A stretch of 64,000 bases of DNA from Gemmobacter caeruleus. Its GTDB lineage: Bacteria > Pseudomonadota > Alphaproteobacteria > Rhodobacterales > Rhodobacteraceae. Shown here piece by piece: positions 28,219-36,440 of this stretch. The notes under the pieces are model-generated. The model did no database searches. It saw only the letters and a list, made by a program, of their open reading frames with translations, and had not been told where the DNA came from. Made by a program: the position numbers and the translations under genes. Numbering within the stretch: position 1 is the first letter of the stretch; the number at the start of each line of letters is the position of its first letter. The stretch is taken from positions 1 to 64,000 of the forward strand of contig NZ_VKKX01000052.1 in assembly GCF_008271655.1 (NCBI RefSeq), given 5' to 3'.

Positions 28219-30287
28219 CGCCGCCAGATCCAGCTTTGGCTTGCCAGCGCGCCCTGCGCCTTGGCCAGCAGCCGGTTCGTCAGGCCGGGATGCGGTAGGC
28301 GGCCCTCGGCTAGACGCTCCACGATCACCTCGGGCGGGCAGGGGCGGCGGCTGATCGGGTCGTGATAGCGCGGATAGGCGATGAGCGCGGCATAGGCCAG
28401 CTGCGTCAGGGTGACGCGCGGCAGCGGATGGCCATCGGGCGCGCGCAGGCGGCGTTCCGGCATCGGGCCCAGATCGGTGGTCAGGCCCCAGCCGGCATAA
28501 AACGGCGCGCCGAGGCAGGTGACGGCTTTGCCTCGCAACAGCGCCTCAAAGCCCAGAAGCGAGGTCAGCGTCCAGATCTCGTCGGCCTGTTCGATCAGCG
28601 CGATCGGATCGGCATGACGGGCGACGAAATCGGCGCACCCCTCCAGATCGGTGGCGGCGACAGCACCGGGGCGGAGGCCCGCCTCGACATCGGGATGCGG
28701 CTTGTAGACGATCAGCGCGCCGGGATGGGCCGCGCGCGCCGCCTGCAACAGCGCGCGATTGCTGCGCGTGGCGCCACAGCCCAGCCGGATGGAGGCGTCA
28801 TCCTCCACCTGTCCCGGCACCAGGATCACTTGGCGCCCGTCGCGGGGCAGTTCGGGCAGGGCGCCGCCCAGATTGTATTTGCTGATCCGCGCCCCGGTCA
28901 GCGAAGCGATCAGCCGTTCGGCCCTTGCGGCACCGCCGGCGGGCAGGGGCGCGCGGATCAGCCGTTCCAGCCGGCTTTCGCGGCTCGGGTCGTAATAGAT
29001 GCCCAGATCGTCGGTCACCAGGCTGAGCGGCGGCACCAGTTCGGCCCCCAGCCCGCGCGACCGCAGAAAGCCATCCTCGACCCGTCTGAGCGGCACCGGG
29101 GGGGCAAATCCCTCGGGCTCTTGCCCCGCCCAGATCAGCAGCGGCCGGTCGCGCCGCGCGGCCAGCGCCGCAGCGCGGTCGGGCGGGTCGCGAAACCGCA
29201 GCGGCACGGACTGGCCAAAGAAGCCTTGCAGCGCGCCGCGCTTCCACAGCCGCATCCCGGTCGCGACATGGCCGCGCCGGTCCTCGCGCCAGGCGCGGGT
29301 CTCGGCCTCCAGCTGATCCAGCACCGTCTCGAAACGGCACAACCGGTCGCGGCAGGGGTCATACCAGACCGGCGCCAGGATCATCGCCGCGGCGAAAAGC
29401 TGCGCCGGCGTCAGCTTGCGCCGCCGCCGCACAAGCGGCTGGCGGTCGGCGGTCAGACCCCAGCCGGCATAGAAGGGCTGACCAAAGACCTGCGGCCGGT
29501 GCCCCGCCAGGATCGCCTCGAACCCGAGCTGCGAGCTGACGGTATAGACCGCGATCGCCCCATCCAGCAGATCATGCGGCGAGACCGGGTCATTGAACAG
29601 CCGCGTGCGCGCATCGCAATCCTGCGGCCCGAAATGCCCCGGCCGCAGCCCCAGCCGGGTCTCGGGATGGATCTTGATCAGGATCGGCGCCTGCGGGTGA
29701 TCCAGTCGCGCGGCGGTCAGCATCTCGGCAAAGGTCGTGGCGCTGGCCCCGCCATGGCGGATCGAGGCATCGCCCTGCGTCTGGTCCACCACCAGCACAT
29801 AGCCCGCCGGCGGGGGCGGCAGCTCTGGGTCGTGGATGTTGTATTTTGACAGGTGAGAGCCGCGAAGCCGGGCAATTCCATCCCGTGCGCGCATCAAAAG
29901 GTTCGAATCGTCCAGGCCATGCGTGGCCAGCAGATGCTCCAGCCGCGAGGGGGATCCGGCGTCGAAATGCACGCCCATATCGTCCAGCAGCAGCCCCAGC
30001 GGCGCATCGCCCGCCCGCCCGGGCCGCAGCGAGCGCAGAAAGGCATCCTCGACCCGCAGGATCGGCAACCCCTGCGCCGAAGCCGCCGCCTCGCCCCGCG
30101 CCGCATAGGGCGACCGGCCCCAGACCGCGACGGCGTCCGCCCCCGCCGCCCGCCCGGCCACCAGCTCATGCCCCGCCAGATGCAGGATGCGCCGCAGCCG
30201 CCGGTCGCACAGAAAGCCCGCGTTGAAATAACAAAGCCGCCGGGGAAGGCCCCCGGCGGTCTGATGGCTGTCTTGCGCCGCGTCCAC
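28212..30287 (-). CDS. kpsC: Capsular polysaccharide beta-Kdo transferase KpsC
   Basis: KpsC and KpsS build the short poly-Kdo linker on lyso-phosphatidylglycerol to which group 2 capsules are attached. The 691-residue protein contains two related glycosyltransferase halves (about 15-330 and 350-680), each with the pattern VEDAFLRS/VEDGFLRS, SKYN, DASIR, and 'QPFYAGWGLT'/'APFYAGWGLTTD'. This duplicated layout is characteristic of KpsC. The start is a GTG (30285-30287) placed directly after the stop of the export gene. It acts at the cytoplasmic membrane face. Confidence 0.92.
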   Translation of the reverse strand: MDAAQDSHQTAGGLPRRLCYFNAGFLCDRRLRRILHLAGHELVAGRAAGADAVAVWGRSPYAARGEAAASAQGLPILRVEDAFLRSLRPGRAGDAPLGLLLDDMGVHFDAGSPSRLEHLLATHGLDDSNLLMRARDGIARLRGSHLSKYNIHDPELPPPPAGYVLVVDQTQGDASIRHGGASATTFAEMLTAARLDHPQAPILIKIHPETRLGLRPGHFGPQDCDARTRLFNDPVSPHDLLDGAIAVYTVSSQLGFEAILAGHRPQVFGQPFYAGWGLTADRQPLVRRRRKLTPAQLFAAAMILAPVWYDPCRDRLCRFETVLDQLEAETRAWREDRRGHVATGMRLWKRGALQGFFGQSVPLRFRDPPDRAAALAARRDRPLLIWAGQEPEGFAPPVPLRRVEDGFLRSRGLGAELVPPLSLVTDDLGIYYDPSRESRLERLIRAPLPAGGAARAERLIASLTGARISKYNLGGALPELPRDGRQVILVPGQVEDDASIRLGCGATRSNRALLQAARAAHPGALIVYKPHPDVEAGLRPGAVAATDLEGCADFVARHADPIALIEQADEIWTLTSLLGFEALLRGKAVTCLGAPFYAGWGLTTDLGPMPERRLRAPDGHPLPRVTLTQLAYAALIAYPRYHDPISRRPCPPEVIVERLAEGRLPHPGLTNRLLAKAQGALASQSWIWRRQ

Positions 30288-31436
30288 TCAGTTGCTCGAG
30301 GACGATCCGCCCACGCTGGCCAGCGAATTGGCCGCGCCGGCGGTGCCGGTGATGGCGCTGATCGTCTTGCTCCACTGGGTGAAGGGCGCCTCGGTCACAT
30401 AGAGCGTGTCGCCGTCGCGGATCAGGAAATCCCGCGCCTCGAACATGCCGGTGGGCTGGGTCAGGTCCAGCACATAGACCATGCGCTGATCGCCGCGCAG
30501 GTCGTTGCGGCCCAGAACGGCATTGGCAATCTCGCCCGGTTCGTTGCGGAAGACGAAGACCCCCTTGGGATCGGCGATGGAGGTGTTCAACCCGCCGACC
30601 TGGGCGATGGCCTCGATCGCCGACAGGGTCTGGCTTTCAAACGGCACGAGGTTCTGCGCCCCGGTCGCGCCAAGCGCGGTGAAGGCGCGCTGGTCGCGTT
30701 CCACCACGATGCGGTCGCCGCCGCGCAGGGCAATGTCGAGGCCCGGGTTTTCAAACAGATCCTGCATCCAGACCTGGCCGGTCTGGCTGCCGCGCGTGAC
30801 GCGGATCACCGCGACGGCGGGTTCGATCGCCACGCCGCCCGCCTTGGCGATCATCGCCGAAAGGGTGCGCGTCGGCCGTTCGATCGGATAGACGCCCTGG
30901 CCGCCCACGGCGCCCGAGACCGAGACGGTCTGCCCGTCGCCGGCCACGCGCTGCACCGTCACCTGCGGGTCCGGGGTCTGGCTGTCAAGCTTGCGGGTGA
31001 TGATCTGGCGCAGCCCGTCCGGCGTCTGGCCTGCGGCCTTGATCTTGCCGGCATAGGGCACGAAGATATAGCCGGAGCCATCGACCTGCACCTCGTCCAG
31101 CACCGAAACGCGCTGGCCGGTATTGCCCAGCAGCGGATCGTCCTTCACGTTCTCGAACACGGTCAGGCCCAGCACATCGCCCGGGTTGATCGTGTCGGAG
31201 CCGACCTTGCCGGCGCCGCGGAAACTGTCGGAAAAGCCGAGGGCCGGCGTGACCGAGGTCGCGCGCGTCACCCTGGGGTTCACGGTGACGATGAAGGCAT
31301 CACCCTCGCGCAGCACGGAGCCGGCATAAATCTCACGCTTGTTGGGACCGGAGCGGGGCAAGCCGCAGGCGGCCACCGTGGCCGCAAGCGCCAAAAGGGC
31401 CAGAGTTCTGGCCCCGCGGGTCATGGTCATCGTCAC
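30288..31436 (-). CDS. Outer-membrane polysaccharide export lipoprotein (Wza/KpsD-like)
   Basis: The protein begins with a lipoprotein signal ending in the lipobox VAAC (Cys24) and contains the polysaccharide export domain (NPGDVLGLTVFENV) followed by two or three SLBB-type segments (VSGAVGGQGVYPIERPTRTL, IALRGGDRIVVERD). Such proteins form the outer-membrane channel for capsule. A GTG at 31434-31436 has AAGGAGCC eight bases upstream; an ATG two codons later is less well spaced. Length is about 382 residues. It lies between kpsS and kpsC on the same strand. Confidence 0.88.
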   Translation of the reverse strand: MTMTMTRGARTLALLALAATVAACGLPRSGPNKREIYAGSVLREGDAFIVTVNPRVTRATSVTPALGFSDSFRGAGKVGSDTINPGDVLGLTVFENVKDDPLLGNTGQRVSVLDEVQVDGSGYIFVPYAGKIKAAGQTPDGLRQIITRKLDSQTPDPQVTVQRVAGDGQTVSVSGAVGGQGVYPIERPTRTLSAMIAKAGGVAIEPAVAVIRVTRGSQTGQVWMQDLFENPGLDIALRGGDRIVVERDQRAFTALGATGAQNLVPFESQTLSAIEAIAQVGGLNTSIADPKGVFVFRNEPGEIANAVLGRNDLRGDQRMVYVLDLTQPTGMFEARDFLIRDGDTLYVTEAPFTQWSKTISAITGTAGAANSLASVGGSSSSN

Positions 31437-31492
31437 TGCTCGGGCTCCTTTTATGGAACATGCCTCAAGTTTTTTGTGCAAGGCTACAGAAT

Positions 31493-31512
31493 GACTGGCG
31501 AATTGGCCAGTC
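31493..31512. promoter_or_regulatory. Inverted repeat in the kpsS/export gene gap
   Basis: GACTGGC (31493-31499) and GCCAGTC (31506-31512) flank GAATTG in the 101-base gap between kpsS and the export gene. It may be an operator or an attenuating hairpin; there is no T tract on either side. Confidence 0.35.
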
Positions 31513-31537
31513 TGTCCTTGCATTGGGGGCAAAACAC

Positions 31538-32860
31538 CTAGTTGACAAGCCGCAGATGTTGCCGTGGTGCCGCGTTGCCCGAGGTCAGCGCGTCATAGGG
31601 GTCTTCGGCGGCCAGCATCATGTCCACCACCTGCCGCAGCAGCGCGCGACGGCCGCGGGCGGAGTAGAACCCGCCGGGCACCTGGCTGGTTTCCAGCAGG
31701 TAATGGCGGTAATCGCGATAGGCGCGGCTGTCGGGCCGGCTGGGCTGGCGAAAGAAATCGGCCACCGACTGCATGGAGACGAATTCCGGCTTGGCATAGA
31801 CCGCCGCGCCAAAGGTCTTGAGCGGCAGCCCGCGCCACAGCACCTGCTGCCCGGCGGTGGAATTCACCGTGACAGCCGAACGCGCATCGTTGAGCAGCCG
31901 CGCCAGCTTGCCGCCGCGCACGAAATGCACCCGGTCGGCCACGCCCAGATCGCGGGCAAGCCGCGCGATTTCCGGCGCCAGGGCCACGCGGCCATCCTCC
32001 AGCGGATGTGCCTTGAACACCAGATGGTGATGGGCGGGGGCGCCGCGGGCAAAGCCCTCCAGCACCACCGACAGGAATTCGGTCATCGTGGCAAAGGGCG
32101 AATGGGTGCGAAAGCTCGCGTCATGTTCCAGCTGCAACAGCGCCAGATGATAGGGAAAACCGCCATGACGGATGCGCCAGGTCGCGGCCATCCGCTCCAG
32201 CGCGTGCCAGGGCAATGCGGCGAGGCGCTTGAGATAAAGCCGGAATTCCTGCGTTACGCTGAGCGCGCGATGCGGGCGAAAGCGCGGAAAGCGCCGGCGC
32301 CCGGTCATGACGAACCAGTGATAGAGCGCGCCGTAGAACATGTGCTGGCGCATGTCCCCCCAACGGGCTGGGGCGTCGGGCAGATCCATGTCGAGATTGG
32401 CCAGCGCCGCCTGCATCTGCGCGACGCTGAGCGACATCAGCCGCGAATGCCCGTTGGCGCCGCCGCGTTCATAGGTCACCCAATGCGGCCGCAGATAACC
32501 CTCTTCGAAGACATGCACCGTCAGCCCGCGCGCCCGCGCCAGCGCCACCGCCTGCGCATGGATCGGGCGGGTATCGCCATAGAGCACGATGTCGGTGATC
32601 GCTTTTTCGTCGAAAAAGCGGGCGCAGGTCTCGGGCCATTGCTCGGGGGGGGCATCAAAGGGCAGAAAGCTGGCCCGGTCGCGCCAGAAGACTTCGTCCC
32701 CGCGATTGAACCCCACGCGCCAGACCGCGGCGCCGGTTGCGCGCAGCATCCGGCCCAGCTGATCGAACCAGGGGCCATGCGGCCCTTGCAGGAACAGGAA
32801 ATTCCGCCCGCGTCCGGTGGCGCGGGGGGGGCTGGTCTCGGGGTCGCTGATACGCATCAT
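31538..32860 (-). CDS. kpsS: Capsule polysaccharide beta-Kdo transferase KpsS
   Basis: KpsS adds the first Kdo to lyso-phosphatidylglycerol before KpsC extends it. The 440-residue protein starts with FLFLQGPHGPWFDQLGRML and contains VFEEGYLRPHWVTYERGG, LVFKAHPLEDGR and VTVNSTAGQQVLWRGLPLKT, all typical of KpsS. Adjacent ATG codons at 32858-32860 and 32855-32857 are possible starts. It is the first gene of the kps group on the minus strand. A TTTTCG-T-CGAAAA palindrome (32600-32620) lies inside the coding sequence at the FFDEKAI residues. Confidence 0.9.
   Translation of the reverse strand: MMRISDPETSPPRATGRGRNFLFLQGPHGPWFDQLGRMLRATGAAVWRVGFNRGDEVFWRDRASFLPFDAPPEQWPETCARFFDEKAITDIVLYGDTRPIHAQAVALARARGLTVHVFEEGYLRPHWVTYERGGANGHSRLMSLSVAQMQAALANLDMDLPDAPARWGDMRQHMFYGALYHWFVMTGRRRFPRFRPHRALSVTQEFRLYLKRLAALPWHALERMAATWRIRHGGFPYHLALLQLEHDASFRTHSPFATMTEFLSVVLEGFARGAPAHHHLVFKAHPLEDGRVALAPEIARLARDLGVADRVHFVRGGKLARLLNDARSAVTVNSTAGQQVLWRGLPLKTFGAAVYAKPEFVSMQSVADFFRQPSRPDSRAYRDYRHYLLETSQVPGGFYSARGRRALLRQVVDMMLAAEDPYDALTSGNAAPRQHLRLVN
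32600..32620. repeat. Palindrome of the TTTTCG-W-CGAAAA family (copy 2, inside kpsS)
   Basis: CGCTTTTTCG, a central T and CGAAAAAGCG form a 21-base perfect palindrome inside a coding sequence. Its presence in a gene argues against a pure terminator role for the family, or it may be a chance match. Confidence 0.5.
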
Positions 32861-33033
32861 ACTGGTCTGCCGGTTTTACATCCGCTTAGCATGGAGTGGC
32901 GCGGCGTGAAGGGGGAAAAGTCAAGGCGCCCAGCCTGTCATGCGAAAGCGGCGGAACTGTGGCCGGTCCAACGGGGGGCTTGATGCGCCGGGGGGCTGGG
33001 CGTAGGTCTGGGGCAACAGCAAGGAGAAGGCGC

Positions 33034-33630
33034 ATGTTCACCGGCATCGTGACGGATATGGGAGAGGTGCTGGCGCTGGAGCAGCGCGGCGATCTGCGGG
33101 CGCGCATCGGCACCGGCTATGACGTGGCAGGCATCGACATCGGGGCCTCCATCGCCTGTGACGGGGTGTGCCTGACCGTGATCGCCCTGGGCCGTGAGCC
33201 GCGCAACTGGTTCGATGTGGAAATCAGCGCCGAGAGCGTCGCCAAGACCAATATCGGCGCCTGGACGCCGGGCAAGCGGCTCAATCTGGAGCGCGCGCTG
33301 AAGGTCGGGGACGAGCTGGGCGGGCATATCGTTTCGGGCCATGTCGATGGCGTGGCCGAGGTGGTGGGCCTGCGCCCCGAGGGCGACAGCCTGCGCGTGA
33401 CCTTCCGCGCGCCCGAGGCGCTGGCGCGTTTCATCGCGCCCAAGGGGTCGGTCGCGCTGAACGGCACCTCGCTGACCGTGAACGAGGTTGAGGGCCGCGA
33501 TTTCGGCATCAACTTCATCCCGCATACCCGTCAGGTGACGACCTGGGGCGAGGTGGCCCTGGGCCAGCAGATCAATCTGGAGGTCGATACCATGGCGCGC
33601 TATGTGGCGCGGCTGCGGGAATTCGGCTGA
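33034..33630 (+). CDS. ribE: Riboflavin synthase alpha chain
   Basis: The enzyme converts two molecules of 6,7-dimethyl-8-ribityllumazine to riboflavin. The 198-residue protein begins MFTGIVTDMGEVLALEQRGD, contains IACDGVCLTVIALG and the repeated second half with GSVALNGTSLTVNEVEG, and NFIPHTRQVTTW. The two similar lumazine-binding halves are as expected. The ATG at 33034 follows AAGGAGAAGG. The other rib genes of the window (ribB, ribH) lie 5 kb away. Confidence 0.96.
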   Translation: MFTGIVTDMGEVLALEQRGDLRARIGTGYDVAGIDIGASIACDGVCLTVIALGREPRNWFDVEISAESVAKTNIGAWTPGKRLNLERALKVGDELGGHIVSGHVDGVAEVVGLRPEGDSLRVTFRAPEALARFIAPKGSVALNGTSLTVNEVEGRDFGINFIPHTRQVTTWGEVALGQQINLEVDTMARYVARLREFG

Positions 33631-34184
33631 TGGCCGCGGGGATCGGCCATAATGGCGGGCCGGATCTGACCGGCACCGGCTGGCGCACCCATTGCTGGCG
33701 TGTCGCGCGCGAGGCGCTGTTGCCGCATCTGCCGATCGAGGTCTTGCGCGGCCGGGTCCGGCGGGCGCAGGAACTGGGCCTGGACTACCGGACCTATGCC
33801 GGGGTGCGGGCGGCCTCGGGGCATGATGTCGTGGCGTTTCTGTTTTCCTCCAATGCCTTGCGCGTGACTGTTCAGGCGCCGCTTGTGCCGGCCGAACGTC
33901 TGGCACGGCTGGAGGCCATGGCGCGCTGTGGCCGTCTTGCGCTGGCGGTGGCGCCGCTTCAGCCGGGGGCGGTGCTGTCGGCGGGCGTGGGCCTGATCGA
34001 CGCCGCCCATGCCGCGCCGCGCCCCTATGGCAGCTTTGCCGAGGCTCGGGCCGCGATCCGGGCCGCGCATGGCGGTTTCAAGGCGGGTGGCGTGGTGCTG
34101 GTCGGCGATGCGCCCTTTGAGACGGAATGGTGCGCCGCCGGCAAGCTGGGCTATTACCTGCCGGCCGAGCGGATCTTCGGCTGA
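33630..34184 (+). CDS. Conserved hypothetical protein
   Basis: The 184-residue protein begins MAAGIGHNGGPDLTGTGWRT, with a motif (IGHNGGP) often seen at the start of small alphaproteobacterial proteins, followed by HCWRVAREALLPHLPIEVLR and RTYAGVRAASGHDVVAFLFS. No membrane segment or known catalytic motif is seen. The ATG overlaps the ribE stop by one base, so it is translationally coupled to riboflavin synthase. I do not recognise a function. Confidence 0.7.
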   Translation: MAAGIGHNGGPDLTGTGWRTHCWRVAREALLPHLPIEVLRGRVRRAQELGLDYRTYAGVRAASGHDVVAFLFSSNALRVTVQAPLVPAERLARLEAMARCGRLALAVAPLQPGAVLSAGVGLIDAAHAAPRPYGSFAEARAAIRAAHGGFKAGGVVLVGDAPFETEWCAAGKLGYYLPAERIFG

Positions 34185-34242
34185 ACTTGTTGCCCGGGCC
34201 TTGCGGGCCATATCTTCAGGGCAAGTGGCGGAGGGCGCGCGG

Positions 34243-35676
34243 ATGGACTGGCATTTCGACAACAGCTATGTGCGCGATCTTCCGGGCACCTATGTGGCGC
34301 AGGCCCCGGCTCGGGTGCCGGCGCCAAAGCTCTTGATCCTGAACGAGGATCTGGCGCGCGAACTGCGGCTTGATCCGGTGGCGCTGCGCGAAAGCGCGGC
34401 CGAGGTGCTGTCGGGCAACCGCCCGCCGCCGGGTGCGGAGCCGGTGGCCCAGGCCTATGCCGGGCATCAGTTCGGCGGCTTTTCCCCGCAACTGGGCGAC
34501 GGGCGCGCGCTGTTGCTGGGCGAGCTGATCGACCGCCACGGCCAGCGGCGCGACATTGCGCTGAAAGGGTCGGGCCCCACGCCGTTTTCGCGGCGGGGCG
34601 ACGGGCTGGCGGCCATCGGGCCGGTCTTGCGCGAATATCTGATGGGCGAGGCGATGGCGGCGCTGCGGGTGCCGACCAGCCGCGCGCTGGCCGCCGTGGC
34701 GACGGGGCGGCAGGTCTTGCGCGATCGCGCAGTGCCCGGCGCGGTGCTGACCCGCGTCGCCGCCAGCCATCTGCGCATCGGCACCTTCGAATTCTTTGCC
34801 GCGCGCGGCCAGTCGGATCAGGTCAGGGCGCTGGCCGATTACGCCATTGCCCGCCATCACCCGCAGGCGGCAGGCGCGGAAAATCGCTATCTCGCGCTGT
34901 TTGACGCGGTGATCGCGGTGCAGGCGCGCCTGGTGGCGCAATGGATGGGGCTTGGCTTCATCCATGGCGTGATGAACACCGACAACATGACGATCTCGGG
35001 CGAGACCATCGACTATGGCCCCTGTGCTTTCATGGAAGGCTATAGCCCCGGCACGGTGTTTTCCTCGATCGACCATCAGGGCCGCTATGCCTATGGCAAT
35101 CAGCCGCTGATCCTGGGCTGGAACCTTGCACGGCTGGCCGAGACGCTGGTGCCGCTGTTCGACACCTCGGAGGCGCGGGCGATCGAGCTGGCGAATGAAC
35201 GGCTGGCCGGGATCGCAGGGTGCTATCGGGCGGAATGGCTGGCGGTGATGCGGGCCAAGCTCGGGCTGGCGGAGGCGGCCGAGGGGGATGCCGCGCTGGT
35301 CGAGGAGTTCCTGGCCGCGCTGACCGGCACGGACTGGACGCTGGGCTTTCGCAGGCTGGCGCGGGCCGAGGGGCCGGATAGCCTGCGCGGGCTGTGGGCC
35401 GAGCCGGAGGCGCTGGCGCGCTGGTGGCCGGGCTGGCTGGCCCGGCGCGCGCCGGATGCCGCGGCGCGGATGGAGACGGCGAACCCGATCTACATCCCGC
35501 GCAACCAGCGGGTCGAGGAGGCGCTGGCAGCGGCGGAGGCGGGCCAGATGGCGCCGTTCCTGCGGCTGCTGGAGGTGCTGGCCGACCCTTATGTGGAGCG
35601 TCCGGGGCTGGAGGCCTGGGCCCTGCCGGCGCCACAGGAATTCGCCGGCCAGTTCCGCACATTTTGCGGGACATAG
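34243..35676 (+). CDS. selO: Protein AMPylase SelO (YdiU family)
   Basis: SelO is a pseudokinase-fold enzyme that transfers AMP from ATP to Ser, Thr or Tyr of proteins involved in redox balance. The 477-residue protein has YAGHQFGGFSPQLGDGRALL (72-91), LKGSGPTPFSRRGDG (107-121) and the metal-site block HGVMNTDN (241-248) with Asp247, Asn248 and Asp257 in DYGP. A Cys occupies the third position from the C-terminus (FCGT), where eukaryotic SelO has selenocysteine. The ATG at 34243 follows GAGGGCGC. A palindrome of the window's family lies right after the stop. Confidence 0.92.
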   Translation: MDWHFDNSYVRDLPGTYVAQAPARVPAPKLLILNEDLARELRLDPVALRESAAEVLSGNRPPPGAEPVAQAYAGHQFGGFSPQLGDGRALLLGELIDRHGQRRDIALKGSGPTPFSRRGDGLAAIGPVLREYLMGEAMAALRVPTSRALAAVATGRQVLRDRAVPGAVLTRVAASHLRIGTFEFFAARGQSDQVRALADYAIARHHPQAAGAENRYLALFDAVIAVQARLVAQWMGLGFIHGVMNTDNMTISGETIDYGPCAFMEGYSPGTVFSSIDHQGRYAYGNQPLILGWNLARLAETLVPLFDTSEARAIELANERLAGIAGCYRAEWLAVMRAKLGLAEAAEGDAALVEEFLAALTGTDWTLGFRRLARAEGPDSLRGLWAEPEALARWWPGWLARRAPDAAARMETANPIYIPRNQRVEEALAAAEAGQMAPFLRLLEVLADPYVERPGLEAWALPAPQEFAGQFRTFCGT

Positions 35677-35699
35677 GCAAATTTTCGACGAAAATTTGC
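35677..35699. repeat. Palindrome of the TTTTCG-W-CGAAAA family (copy 3)
   Basis: GCAAATTTTCG (35677-35687), a central A and CGAAAATTTGC (35689-35699) form perfect 11-base arms starting one base after the selO stop codon and 37 bases before the XRE-cupin gene. Confidence 0.65.
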
Positions 35700-35736
35700 A
35701 GCTTGCGGCGCGGCGGCGGGCGCGTGAGAATGGCGC

Positions 35737-36294
35737 ATGAACCCGCGATCCGAAATCCATGACCGGCTGGCCACGCGGCTGCGCGATGCGCGGCGGGCGC
35801 GCGGGTTGAGCCTTGATGCGGTGGCCAAGCTGTCGGGCGTCTCGCGCTCGATGGTGAGCCAGATCGAGCGGGGGGAAAGTTCGCCCACCGTGGCGACGCT
35901 GTGGAACCTGACCCAGGCCTTGCAGGTGGATTTCGCGGGGCTGCTGGAGGGGCGGCCCCGGCCGGGGATCGAGGTGATCCGCGCCGAGGCGGCGCCGGTC
36001 ATTGCGGGCCGCGGCGACGGCGTGCGGATCCGCATCCTCTCGGCCCCGGAAAGTGTGGGCGAGCATGAGGTCTATGAGCTGGATTTCGCGCCGGGCGGTG
36101 CCCTGGTCTCGGACCCGCATCGCCCGGGATGCCGCGAGCATCTGGCGGTGATCGAGGGGCGATTGACGGTGGAGAGCGGGGAGGAGGCGGAGCGCCTGGG
36201 CCCCGGGGATACCGCGCGCTATGCGGCGGATCGGGCACATGCGATCCGGGCGGAGGGGGCGGCGCGCGCCATTCTGATCGTGCAGGACAGCTGA
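35737..36294 (+). CDS. XRE-family regulator with C-terminal cupin domain
   Basis: The 185-residue protein has an N-terminal HTH (about residues 12-66) with LSLDAVAKLSGVSRSMVSQI and ERGESSPTVATLWNLTQAL, then a cupin barrel (about 75-183) with HEVYELDFAPGG and REHLAVIEGRLTVESG. Such regulators sense small metabolites, often amino acids or polyamines. It lies directly upstream of kbl-tdh, in whose promoter region two copies of a 15-base dyad repeat occur, so control of threonine breakdown is the simplest idea. Confidence 0.88.
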   Translation: MNPRSEIHDRLATRLRDARRARGLSLDAVAKLSGVSRSMVSQIERGESSPTVATLWNLTQALQVDFAGLLEGRPRPGIEVIRAEAAPVIAGRGDGVRIRILSAPESVGEHEVYELDFAPGGALVSDPHRPGCREHLAVIEGRLTVESGEEAERLGPGDTARYAADRAHAIRAEGAARAILIVQDS

Positions 36295-36300
36295 GGGTGC

Positions 36301-36355
36301 GGGCCGGGGGTTTTGCCCGCCGGCCCCCGCAGGATATTTTTGAGAATAAAGACGG
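36301..36355 (+). repeat. Hairpin plus dispersed GGATATTT element after the XRE-cupin gene
   Basis: GGGCCGG (36301-36307) pairs with CCGGCCC (36320-36326). It is followed by CCCCCGCAGGATATTTTTGA and an A-rich tail. The arrangement matches the element after proB (6383-6436) and one arm of the inverted repeat at 50422-50501. It probably ends transcription of the regulator gene. Confidence 0.5.
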
Positions 36356-36356
36356 C

Positions 36357-36428
36357 ATCCGTTTTTGCGGAGGTGATCCGCTATATTGACGGATCGGTTG
36401 GTTTCGGGCATGTATCCGTTATTGCGGA
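36357..36428. promoter_or_regulatory. Paired operator-like repeats in the kbl promoter region
   Basis: ATCCGTTTTTGCGGA (36357-36371) and ATCCGTTATTGCGGA (36414-36428) differ at one base and each has TCCG/CGGA dyad ends. A third, looser dyad ATCCG...CGGAT (36376-36394) lies between. A possible -35 TTGACG (36386-36391) and a TGTATC (36411-36416) fall between and on the repeats, and the second copy ends 12 bases before the kbl start. Confidence 0.6.
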
Positions 36429-36440
36429 ATGGAGGGTATC

